NCBI RefSeq assembly: GCF_036884655.1 | Contig: NC_088347.1 | Location: forward strand, 13,893,501-13,957,500 | Source: Musa acuminata AAA Group | Taxonomy: Eukaryota; Streptophyta; Magnoliopsida; Zingiberales; Musaceae | Direction: 5' to 3' | Length of the DNA: 64,000 nucleotides | Shown: positions 12,121-23,300 of the stretch, in pieces | How the letters are laid out: each line of letters begins with the position of its first letter | Position numbering within the stretch: position 1 is the first letter of the stretch | Translations under genes and position numbers: made by a program | The notes under the pieces: generated by a model | What the model was told of the DNA's origin: nothing | The model's database searches: none | The model's input: the letters and a program-made list of their open reading frames with translations, nothing else

Positions 12121-15040
12121 ATCTAAATGAGATAGGTTTCTGATTAGTAAAAATAAATTAGGTTTTTAATTTAATTTTATATATCCTTGACTTAGGGAAT
12201 GACTCAAAAGAAGAGAATGATTGTAATTCTCTAGCCTTACAGCACTTATAGCTTAATCTTGGTAGTGTAGAAGGTCCCAAATAATGATATTTTTAAAGGT
12301 AATAAGATAACATAAATGATGTTCTTCTATAGGGTCTTGTCCTTTTCTAACTTATCATTATTTCAATCTAAGGGGATTAGGGGAAACAAGTCTTTTGTGG
12401 TGGTAAAGTGGATTTGCCTGGATGATGCATGAACAAAATTGAATGTAAATGTATACTTCTTTTTAGCAAATAAATGAGAAGGGTCTTGGTTTTCTCGTAC
12501 CGGATCTTGTCTCCTTCAAGGATAGATTTATTAAAGGAAGAAGAAGTCTTTACAATGAACTGACTACCACTATTAAGAAGGGGTTAGATGCTTACTAAAG
12601 AGAGAGGAGTTGATTAAATTATGGTGGAATTCGACGTTGAACTAAGTGATACAAATTTTGGAGAAAAGGATAGTGCCTCTTTGAAAACCTAGTTAATGAT
12701 TTATTTCACATTCTTACTTATTTGTCTTAGGTAACATTTTCTTATCTATTTTAGAAGAATAACTCTAATACCTCCACTAAGTAGACTTATAAGTGTTTGA
12801 TAAGTAAACTACTATTGATTTCAATCTAAGTACTTTAATTAGTGGTTTGGATCAAACATAGTTAATAAATCAATTATCCCATTGGATCGTAACATTTAAA
12901 TGTTATACCCAAATTTTTACGTTATTTTGATAATTTTATAACTAAATCTATGTTAAAATTAATAAAAGATATTTTGATAAATAGATACTCCTCCTAATTA
13001 TGTTAAGAATATATATTTTGATTAAAAGTGAATGTCGAGATTTAATAGAAAACCTAATTAGATTAGGATTGCAAATCAAGCCATGTTAATTAAATTAGGG
13101 CTCCTAATAGATTTGGGTTAGGGTTCTTTGGAGAGATAGATATCCATCGTATAAATATATCATGATCCTTTTTCTCCCAAGTTGTCAAAGGAGTGAGGTC
13201 GACGATGGAGATGATGCTGCCGAGGGAGAGAGAAAAAAGGGCATGGATATCACCTTCGTTGATAGGGATGTTCGTTTGTTTACACTTATATTTCTTTGAT
13301 TAATAACTTATCTTTACATCAATTAAATTGACTGTTCAATTGATTTATTCATCTTTCATGATCCATAAACTTGTAATTGGATCGAGATGTATGTGATCCT
13401 TTCTTATGATATAAAAAGAGAATTAAAGATGGTTGAGGTTCCTGTTGTGGATCAACTCATCAAGGACTAATATTGACGTACTCACCGACATGCCGTAGAT
13501 CATAGGAAACCAGCCCACTCCAGGGCTACGTATTAGATATTGTGAGATTGCTGCAGCCAACCCTATGACCACCACGGGTTGGCGGGCTCTCCGGGTGCAG
13601 CAACTGTCGGCTGCCACGAGCCGTAGTTGCTATAACTTATGTCTTACAGTGATACTATGGTTTCGGTCACCATAGTAACGTCCACACTATGATTGCAGCT
13701 ACAAACCATAGTTACATCGTACAGCCACACAATGCAATTCGGTGCATACCCTGCAGGCGGCAGCACGATTGGTTCCAAGGGTGTTGTTGCACACTGCAGA
13801 TTGTGTTTACTGCATAGCATCACCTTAGATTAGACAATTGATCTCTTTGTATGGAATTATGTAACACCATGCCCATCCTTTATAAGCACAGTAACAGTGC
13901 ATGACACAATCCAGAACGCACCAGAACACATAATCCCTTGCAAACATGACAGCGCACGTGGACTGTTAGAACGCATGGTTGCTGCTAGCATGCAACCTGC
14001 TACAAGTCGGGCGTCCCTCACCCGGCTTGATGTGCAAGTTTATTAGGCTGCTGCCATGCCAACCCTCTTTCTCTGCAACGTATGATTCCCATAGAAATAG
14101 TATTTACATGGTTCGGGACCTAAAGCTTGGTCCCACTTTTCTATGTGATCCAATAATTAGAGTATGCATTAGTAAACCTCTTTCATGATTTCATGATTGA
14201 ATCTTGCTGGAGAGAAACTATCATATATAAGATTATAATGCATGACTAAGTATAGAACGTGTTTAAGGGTTATAAATGACTAGGTAATCTCCTGGCTTCC
14301 CTTATAACTACAACCACCATGTTGCCGTAAGTCACAGTAGCAGCATTAACGACCTAAGCACCTTGAAATTAGTTGAGTTCATGCCACCGCATGTTGCTTT
14401 GTGCATTAGAGCTGTTTGTCCTATACTTAATAATGATAATACCACTACAGTCAGGTGTCACGTGACCCAACATTTATGTACAGGCTTAAGTTCAAATGCA
14501 AGCCAAGACAAGCTTAGGCCTGCAGGTTTAGGCACATGAGCAAGACTTAGTACTCTCATTGCACTTGAACATACGTTCCATTTGCATGTCTTTTAACTAT
14601 ACATAAGAGTGAATGAGTAATACTATTTGGCTTCGCGCACAATAATAATTGACGAGTCCAACAATATATATCCTCGTATAAGTTGCACTTTACACTGCAT
14701 GTAGATCAGACAACCAACTTGGCCTCACAGAACCGAGTAGTTACCTATTTGACATAATTTTTCACATATGGATTAGTAACTATTTGTTATTTGTTAATGT
14801 TATATCACTTGAGGTGCACCATCCTGAATAGGTTTGTCACGCGACGTGTGGACTTGACCAGGACAAAGAATTTAGACTTGTGATCCACACCTAGCACGGG
14901 GCTTATCTGCTTAAGATATAACATGTACTGTTATGTGATAATACTAATTTACGTACATATGGCAGCTTAAGCCACTACTTACCTAAAGTACCTGCCTTAA
15001 TAACCAGTAAAAGAACTTTTAGTATAGATGGGTCCCGTTC
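12121..15040. other. Intergenic region without recognisable genes
   Basis: AT-rich, unique-looking sequence; short open frames (13423-13617 minus, 13979-14188 plus) lack codon structure or recognisable motifs. No LTR, TIR or RNA gene was recognised. A purine-rich stretch with an ATG near 13205 does not extend into a credible exon. Confidence 0.5.
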
Positions 15041-15154
15041 ATGATTGTTAGACTTGGTCAATGCCACCACGTCCTCCACACGCGACGTGTTCGGCCATGA
15101 TTTGACTCGTTCAACGACACGTAGTCACAAACAAAACTCCGGCATTCTCTCTCG

Positions 15155-15187
<33 letters not shown>

Positions 15188-15430
15188 TCAAACATCGAAT
15201 CTTAACACGTACATGAACTCACCTGTTTGAATCACTCACGTCATACACCCCACTCCCCCTCGAGACTGCATTCTCGATCCAATCCAACGAACATTAACTA
15301 CCCATTACTTTCTCTCTCTATACTTGCCTCCTTTTAAAGGTCTTCTTTGTTGCTACAGCACTTTCACCTGAAGAGCGTCCACGAGTCCAACACGAGCAGG
15401 TCGAGGTTTTGTGGCCTTCCAGTCTCATCA
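15041..15430 (+). promoter_or_regulatory. Upstream region of the phytocyanin gene with CT/CA microsatellite
   Basis: Pyrimidine-rich 5' flank. A CT microsatellite runs directly into a CA microsatellite at about 15149-15187, with a second CT patch at 15311-15320. CT-rich tracts near the transcription start are common in plant promoters. No certain TATA box was identified; the start site is unknown. Confidence 0.45.
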
Positions 15431-16054
15431 ATGGCTGCTGCTTCTCACCTCTTCTTCTTCCTTTCAGTTTCGCTTCTTCTCTCCTCCACCTTATCGGCTT
15501 ACGAGTTCCGTGTTGGAGGACCGAGAGGTTGGACGAAACCCACGGGAGATGAGTTGGAGAACTACAACCACTGGGCGACGAAGAACCGCTTCCATATTGG
15601 AGATTCCTTGTGTAAGCTTTCACTCTCATTATATAGTATTAAGATCGTTTTGCTGGCACGAATAACATTCGATAGTTCATTTCTTGATGAGCTGTCAGAT
15701 TTCAAGTATGAGAACGACTCGGTGCTAGTGGTGGACAAGAACGCGTACAAAGAATGCGACACGAAGGCGCCACTCTTCAAGTTCGTAGGCGGCAACACGA
15801 CGTTCACGTTCGACCGCCACGGCTACTTCTACTTCATCAGTGGCGAACCAGGCAACTGCAAGGCAGGGGAGAGGTTGATCATTCGCGTGATGGTGCACTG
15901 GGAAGTGGTCATCTCAGGAGATGCTCCATCTCCTCAGCCACGCCACAGTGGCAGCTCCATCTCCAGCGCAGCCGTGGGTTTTGCTACTTCCTTCAAGAAC
16001 ACCGTGTTCATGGCAGCTCTTGGATCTGCTTTCGCTATATCTCAGTTTGTCTAG
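15431..16054 (+). CDS. Early-nodulin-like phytocyanin (ENODL), GPI-anchor type, two exons
   Basis: Coding exons 15431-15611 and 15699-16054 join to 178 residues; the 87-bp intron (GTAAG...CAG) splits codon 61. Residues 1-23 form a signal peptide (hydrophobic core, cleavage probably after LSA). A plastocyanin-like domain covers about 24-127, with GGPRGW near 29-34, IGDSLYFKY at 56-64 and the disulfide pair Cys80 and Cys114. The usual copper ligands are absent: Asp67 stands near the first His position and Asn113 near the second. This is the hallmark of early-nodulin-like proteins, which do not bind copper. N-glycosylation sequons lie at Asn66 and Asn93. A short Pro/Ser linker (about 136-150) precedes a hydrophobic tail (151-178) typical of GPI-anchor signals, so the product is probably an arabinogalactan-like protein at the outer plasma membrane. 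The start ATG is the first in frame and precedes the signal peptide. Which ENODL subgroup is not resolved. Confidence 0.92.
   Translation: MAAASHLFFFLSVSLLLSSTLSAYEFRVGGPRGWTKPTGDELENYNHWATKNRFHIGDSLCKLSLSLYSIKIVLLARITFDSSFLDELSDFKYENDSVLVVDKNAYKECDTKAPLFKFVGGNTTFTFDRHGYFYFISGEPGNCKAGERLIIRVMVHWEVVISGDAPSPQPRHSGSSISSAAVGFATSFKNTVFMAALGSAFAISQFV
15612..15698 (+). other. Phytocyanin intron (87 bp, in frame and without stop)
   Basis: Donor TGTAAGC, acceptor CTGTCAG. The intron sits at the position usual for phytocyanin genes, just after the GDSL motif. Its length is 29 codons and it has no stop in the coding frame, so unspliced RNA also stays open. Confidence 0.88.
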
Positions 16055-16689
16055 ATTAAGCTTATGTTCATTTATTTGTTGATCTTTAGGGACCTTAGAG
16101 TTGCATGCTTCTGTCTTCTGTTTTAAGATTTGGACAGCTTTAAGTTTGAATTACGCTAAATGATTATTCCATATATAAAAAACAACATAGTAATTTACTT
16201 TATCAAGCAATGGTATATCATCCTGGTAGTGCATTACCATAGAGGAGATGTTCCTATTAATATGTAATTACTATTACACGCTATTTCAATCAAAGAAGCA
16301 GTGAAGATGGAGAATAAAATTCAACGGGAAGGTGCGTCCCACTGTACACACTGAGAACCTATATTGTAGGCATCCATGTGAGACCCAATTCATATCGGCT
16401 TGCAAGGCATAGACATGAAGAAAGCAAACGGATAGTAGAAGGTAAGGAAACATCGAATAAAATATCGTTCGAATTGAACAGGACAAGCAAAAAAACACTG
16501 CTGGTTGTGGTTGTAGCAATGCCAACGACTACAAGTCTCCTGTCAGATCTGAACAAGGACGGAAGCATGCATTAATTCTTCTTCGTAGCTCAGCTGCAGT
16601 CTCCGGTCTTCCTCCTCCACCATGTCTTTGCCTCAGGCAACGCAACCGTCCGGCGATCACCAGAGAGTCCCCCACATCACCTATTAGAA
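16055..16689. other. 3' flank of the phytocyanin gene
   Basis: Probable 3' untranslated region and intergenic DNA. Small open frames at 16286-16575 on both strands show no recognisable protein. Nothing else was recognised. Confidence 0.5.
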
Positions 16690-17215
16690 TTATTTTTTTT
16701 CTAGATCAAATTTTCTGTATATATTGAGGACCTATTTAGAAACTTAAATGTGAAAAAAATATTATATGGATGCATTATAATTTGTTAGAAATAAAAAATA
16801 AAAAAACACACATTTTAGATGCTAAAAAATTCATAAAAATACAAAAAACAATGACATATTTTAATAAGTGTCATATTTATAGCTTTCCTCAAAATTTGAG
16901 ATTATTTTTAGAAAATTTTTTATATTTTTTCTTAATAATATACATCATCTATTAGGAAAAAGTTTTGCTCCACCAAAATTTCTACATATATTGCTGACTT
17001 ATTTAGAAGCTCAAATGTGAAAAAATATTGTATGGATGCTTTATAATTTTTTTAGAAATATAAAAAATAAGAACAAAAATAGAAAAATGACATATTGTTT
17101 AGACGCTTAAAAATTTATAAAAATATCAAAAAAATTTTAAAAATAAAAAACGAGTGACATATATCCATAAGTGTCATATTCAAAGTTTTCCTAAAAATTT
17201 CAAATCTTTTTGAGA
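16690..17215. repeat. AT-rich tandem duplication (two units of about 250 bp)
   Basis: Unit 1 (about 16690-16935) and unit 2 (about 16965-17215) share the same succession of words: TATATTG before ATTTAGAA, AAATGTGAAAAA, TATGGATGC, ATAAGTGTCATATT, and TTTTCCTMAAAATTT. They are diverged by many small changes. Situated just upstream of the CCDC22 homologue; function unknown. Confidence 0.7.
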
Positions 17216-17347
17216 ATTCGCAGTTTAAAAGAATGAAGTCATAGGCCTTCTCTATAGAGATTCCCACGGAGAGGCTAAGCAAATAACTTATAACATAGCT
17301 AACAGTCTCAAGGGTAGGGGGGTTGTTATCGGGGAGAAGACGCCGCC

Positions 17348-20300
17348 ATGGACGAGGCGGAGGAGATCCTTCTGAGTTCGCTGCGCAGTTCTGGCGTTTC
17401 GCTTCCTTCGGGCCTCTCCGCCTCCTCCTGTTCGATCAAAGGTCTCTCCCCCGACGCCCTCGTCTCCGTCTGCGCTCAATCTCTTCGCCTAATCCGTGGC
17501 GCCGCCTCGGCGTCCCTCCCGACCTCGATCCCGGATGCCGCCGCGGAGCGGTTCAAGGTTTGCGCGGATGTTGCCGCGGTCATCAAGTCGATCGGATATA
17601 AAGACGATCTCAGCTTCCACCAGGTAGTTGCTCCCCCTTTTTCTTTTGTTCGTAAGCGACCAATCTGTTCGCTTGTCGACAATGATGATTCGGGTGAGAA
17701 GACCTTTATTTTATATTCGAAGAATCCATATCTAAGAGTCTACTATGAATAAGGAGAGGAAGAATTTAGAATTAAGAGTTTGTTCTGTTACTGCAAACAA
17801 TAACTTTCCCTGAATTTTCTGTTACTGCAAACAATAATTTAGAATAGGATCAAGTGGAATCTTTTATCAACCCTAATCGTATAAATTCACTTAAGTCCCT
17901 AATTGTCGATGTTAATATCTGCTCTTTTTTCCTTGTAACTATAACTATAAATGGTGTGAAAATGAGATCAGGTAAGGGAAACAAAATGAGAAAAACTTTC
18001 AGTCTTCCAGACTAATGATTGGGTTCCTGTTTTATGGTTTTGAACTTCATGCTTAATCATTACCATTTGAGCTCTAAAACTAGTTTGATCCTTGATGTTC
18101 CTGAAGAACTTGTTTGGTTGTATATCCAAGCTTCAAAAGTTAAATTCAGATTATCCTCTTTCCTTGTGTTAATATTTGGTGTCTTCTTCTTCTTCTGATT
18201 CTGTTGATGATTTAATCATTGTTTAACAAATATTCTCAGAAGCAGAATAATCTATTGGTTTTGCCAGTTTCTATATCCAACAAATGAGGAATCGTACAAG
18301 TTGCTGAGGTTTTTAGTGGAGAGGCTATCCGAATCAATTTTGAATACAGGTGCATCAGCTGATACAACAACCAGTCATGCTTCTGACAGCACCTTAGCTA
18401 GTGGTGATAGTTCTAACGATACATCAAAATTGCTTACAGAGTGGCCTAATAAAATGTATGAGAGTCAAGATTTACATGATTTTCCATGTACTTCCGGAAG
18501 ATCATACAAAGAATTATGGGGGATATCTGATATAGATGTTACGGAAGTAAACACACATGGGTTGCTTGGTGCTAGTGCAGTTCCAGGGCCACTGGAAGAG
18601 TCAGATGATGCAGGATCGTTATACGGGCATCGGAAATGTGATATAGAGATTCATTGCAAGGAGGGAAATGTTGGATATGTTTCAGAACAACCAAGGAATT
18701 CCACAGAGGTATGTGCCAATAAAGAGGATACTGTGCAGGAAGATAGTGAATGTATTGTTGAACTTGAACAGACACTGGCTTCTCTCCGGTTGGAAAAATT
18801 GAAGGTAAGTTGTGAAATCACAATCTTTCTTACTAGAGTCTATTTTGTATGCTTTCTAGGCTTCTTGTTGTTTATTCCTTTTGATAAAAGCATGTATTTG
18901 TACAAACATATATTTTTTTGAGGAAATTCTGCGGACATACCTTTCATCAAAAACTTTTTATATGAGTGTGGGGTATACAGTGAACCTTAGACATTAAGTA
19001 CATATCTCTATGAACACAAAGCTATAGATGATCTGCTTCTTGTTTAAATAAACAATTTCTAACATTTGATTTGTGTCGTTGAAATTGTCTGCGATCAAAC
19101 ATTTTTTCAGAGGAAAATGGATATTATTAATCATTTCAAATGCTTGACTTCGAATTAACTGTACTAGATTATTCAGACCTCTCACTTTGGAGTTATTTTT
19201 ATCTTTCTATAAATTTGTCTTCCTTTAACCCATGTGCTATTACTAAAAGGTTTTCTTTGGAGTTTTACATAGATGGTACCCTTTTTCATATCTATTTTTG
19301 AATATGATTATTATCTTTATGTGATGTTACTTGCCTCAAATATCTGCTTCAGCTAAGAAATGAGACTGAGTGTTTGAAAGATCAAGAGAAGTCATTGAAG
19401 GAGAAAACACAGTCTAAAGTCTTCGAAATTCAGGGTCTAGAAGCTGAGTATGAGCTCCTAAAAGCAGCTGTGAAAATGGCATTTGATGATCAACATTCTA
19501 TTGAGCTCTGTTTGAAAGAGCTCAATGAGCAAGCAGAAGCAAGAAGGGGCAATCTTGTGAAACTGGAAATGCAATGGTAGGATATTGTGGTATATCTTCA
19601 ATCACAACAAAATCTCAATATAAGTTGATGCTTGGAACTTTGACATATTGCTACTAGAAGTCACAGTATTGTAAGAATTTCTGATTCTATTCATAATGAT
19701 TACTAATAATATTTGTCATAATTTTATGCTTTCAATCATGGAATGTAGCACTTTTGGTATTAATATTGAATGGCATGGATTTCTGGGTCTTTGGTTCTCT
19801 CCTTCTTGTACTGATAGTATTTCGTATTCTTCCGGAATGTCTAATTGTTCGAATATTGCTACTCTTTTGATATTTTTTTCGGTCGTTAGGGCGTTCTCTT
19901 GCAAAATGCCCTTCCTCTCCACAAAGGTAGCACTTGCATTTCTTATTTCTTATCAAATGCTTTCTCTTTTCAATTCTTGCATGAGATGAGTGGGGTTTGC
20001 CCTTGTAGGTAGTTGATCTTCTTACCCCATATTTTCTTTCGGGTTTGTTGTAATATCCTGGGATAGGAATCTCACTGCAAAAGGATAGGTCTTTTAATGC
20101 TCTTCTGAATGCAGCATCCTTGCACTCTGCTTCTAAATATTTGTAGGAGAAGAGAATCCTTGGGATTACCCCTATGGTGTTTCCCCTATATTTTGCTTCA
20201 AATGCCTCTTTGATCCTTTTTCCTAGCTCCCCTGGCATTTTGGACCATAACTTTTTGGATAATTCTGGTCCTAAGAACATCCTTCCTGTTTTGGATGCCA

Positions 20301-23300
20301 ACCTCATATAATCATTTAAGAATTGAATAATATATTTGAGGTTAGTGCAAGATAACCTTTCGAGATCTCTGTAAGCTTCTTCTTGTGTTGTCGTAGATCC
20401 TTGAAATGGGTCTTCTAGTATAAAAATCGTCCTCAGTTGTGAGAGGATATTTTGTGTTCCTCCCATTCCATCTGCATTGGCTAGAAGTAGTTGGTATTCT
20501 TCTGGGTAGGCCATCCGCCATTGGATCCACGCTAGTTTCTCCGCTTCTCCGAGCAGATTTTCAATAAATTCCATTTTTGCTAGAGGATCTGTGAATCCTT
20601 GTAAAGATACTAAATTCTTTGTTATTGATTCCCACCTCATAAACACTTCATCGAACATTCCCAATTGGGATGGGATTGTGAACATCGCTCCTTGCTGTTG
20701 GAAAGCCGAAGGGAGGTTCCAGGCTTCCGAGAAGTTCTTTGCCTTGAACCTTGGCTGTCTTGAGTGTCCTTCATATTCTGGTCTCTGACTTGTGGACTCT
20801 ATGTTTACAGCCGGGGGATAGTTTACAGGTCCCATGGTTGAGTCCGTCGGTGGCCTGTAATTTGATATGGCAGATGATGAATATACCTGTTGAGATAGCC
20901 TTGCTAACTGTGGGTATTCCATTATCAGTTCCTCCTCTAGTCCTACTGCGATTAATTCCTTCTGATGCTTCCGGGGGTACGACATCTCTACTTCCTCTCC
21001 TGTGATGTGGGTGTCTCGGAAGTAGGAATTAAGGTTTTCCCGTAGCTCCTCAGCCTCGTCCTCGCTGTCGTTTAATTGAATGTTGACAGCTATTGTGTGG
21101 CTTCGGATTTCCTCTTCATCGCTGAATGTTTCGTCATGCTGTTGAAGAACGACTGGTAACCAGTCCCTGTACCAGTTGTCTTTTCCACCGCTCCTTCTCT
21201 GATACTCTTTAGTCTTGATTAAGTGGACGTCGAAGAATTGTTGCAATGCTTCAAGTGCTTGTCGGGAGGCTTCCTTTTGAATTGATCCAAGTCTTCTTTC
21301 AGATAATCCCACTTCATTAAATGAGAGTCCGTCACGTGTCCTGGTTCTGAGCTTGTCCATTTCCTGTTGGTATTGCAGGAGGAGGTCACCTGGTTTATTA
21401 GTTGATTCAGGTGTGTAGCAGCCTTGAGGTTTGGTTTGGCTTGAACTTCCTGGGTGGCTTCCAGGATTAGGAGTAATGATTCGCTTGGCCATCCTGCAAC
21501 CAAAATATTTATTAGTCTGGATAAAGAGTCAGCTAGAATGTTACTTTCTCCTTCGATGTGCTCAAATTTTACTTCCACGCCGCTCCCAGTGATATAGTCT
21601 ACGAAGGCCATCCATCTTACTCTAGATGGTTTGTTCTGAGCTGACTTGTTGAAGAAGCTTATTATTGCTTGGCAATCTGTTCTAATAATGATTTCTCTTT
21701 TGTCAAGAAAATAAATCTTCAATGTCTCCAGGGTTTTCATAACTGCATGCATTTCAGCGTCTATAGTAGACTTGATGGGATTGTACTTTCCACTGGCGTA
21801 GGCACATACCTTTTCAGTATTTTTGGGGTCATATTTTTGTTTTTTCCATTTACAAATTCCTCCCCATCCTTCCATGCATCCGTCTGTTTCTAGTATTATG
21901 AAACAGTCTTCAGGAGGTACTTCCAGGTCAGGAAGATTTTGTACTAAGCTCTTGATTTTCTTGATCAGTTCCCAATCTTGATTGTTCATCCTTTTCTCAC
22001 CTGTTGGGCTTGTTTTTGAATATAACGGGCCTAAGAGTCTGCCCAGGTTGGGTATGTAGCTTCTTGCATAGTTTAGGATCCCTAGCCATGATCTGAGGCC
22101 TTTCTTGGTAGTAAGGTCTTCCTCCCGATAATCAGTAATTTTTTTAATGATATGGGGTTGCAGTTTGATCTTGGAATTCCCTAGGACTGCTCCAAGAAAT
22201 TCAATTTCCTTTACTGCAATTTTCATCTTTGTCGGGCTTAAAACAAAGCCATTCTCTTGGCATATTTTTAACATCTTGGTGAGGTGTTGCTCATGCTCCT
22301 TTTCGTTTTCTGAGAAAACAAGGATATCATCAATGTAGACTGCAATGAATTGTTCCGTACCTTTGAAGCAATTATCCATTTTCCTTTGGAATACATCAGG
22401 GGCATTTTTGAGACCAAATGGCATTGCAAGCCATTCATACAATCCTTCAGGTACCCAGAATGCAGTCCATTCGATGGAATCAGGGTGCATAGCGACTTGA
22501 TGAAAGCCAAATTTTAAATCAAACTTTGAGTAAATTTTACTATTGCTGACCTTTTTGAGGATGGTGTTAATACCAGGGAGGCTATATTGATCCTTCTCCG
22601 TGATGTCATTGAGCCTTTTGTAGTTAAAAACCATCCTTTCCTTCCCTTTTCTTTCCGCTCCTGTTATGGGGTCCACCGTGGTTCCTGAATTAACAATTAT
22701 AGCAGTGGTACGGTGCTTGCTTTTGCTTGGTCTGATAACCCCTATTTCCAGTAGTGCTCTTATATGCTTGGAAAAAGCTTCCTTTGCTTGTGGTGTCAAA
22801 TGTCTGAGAGGCTTGTCTTCTACCACAAAATCTTGATTTTTGATTTCCAACTTGCATGTTATTTCATTCTTTCTCCAATGCTTGAGAGGGTTCTCCCCAA
22901 TATAACCTTGGGCCTTTAGCTGGTCTAGTAGGCTTCCGAACTTGGCTCTTATTCTTTCATTGCTTTGCTGAGCTTCTGCAGAGTAAAATACTGACTCCTG
23001 GATTTGAATATAGTCATCCTCTTCCAGGTCTAGTTCCTCTATTGCTGCTGCTGTCGAGAGCTCTTTCCCTCGTGGATAATTGCAGCTGCGCCTGAGGGTC
23101 TATTTGTTGTTCCAGAACCTGCGCGTTTGAGTCTGTATTTCTGAAGATAAGTTGCCCAAGTCGTCTTCTAGCGTTGAATATTCTCCTCTGGTTTCTTCTG
23201 TAGTTCCTGATTTGGTCTTCTACGAGAGGAGTTGACGTAGATACCTCTTGGGTCTGTGTTCTGGAAGTCATCTTCTATCTTCTTGGAAGATCTTTATAGG

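Noticed and set aside
15347..15430. Upstream extension of the phytocyanin frame
   Set aside because: No ATG in frame; the signal peptide starts at the ATG at 15431.
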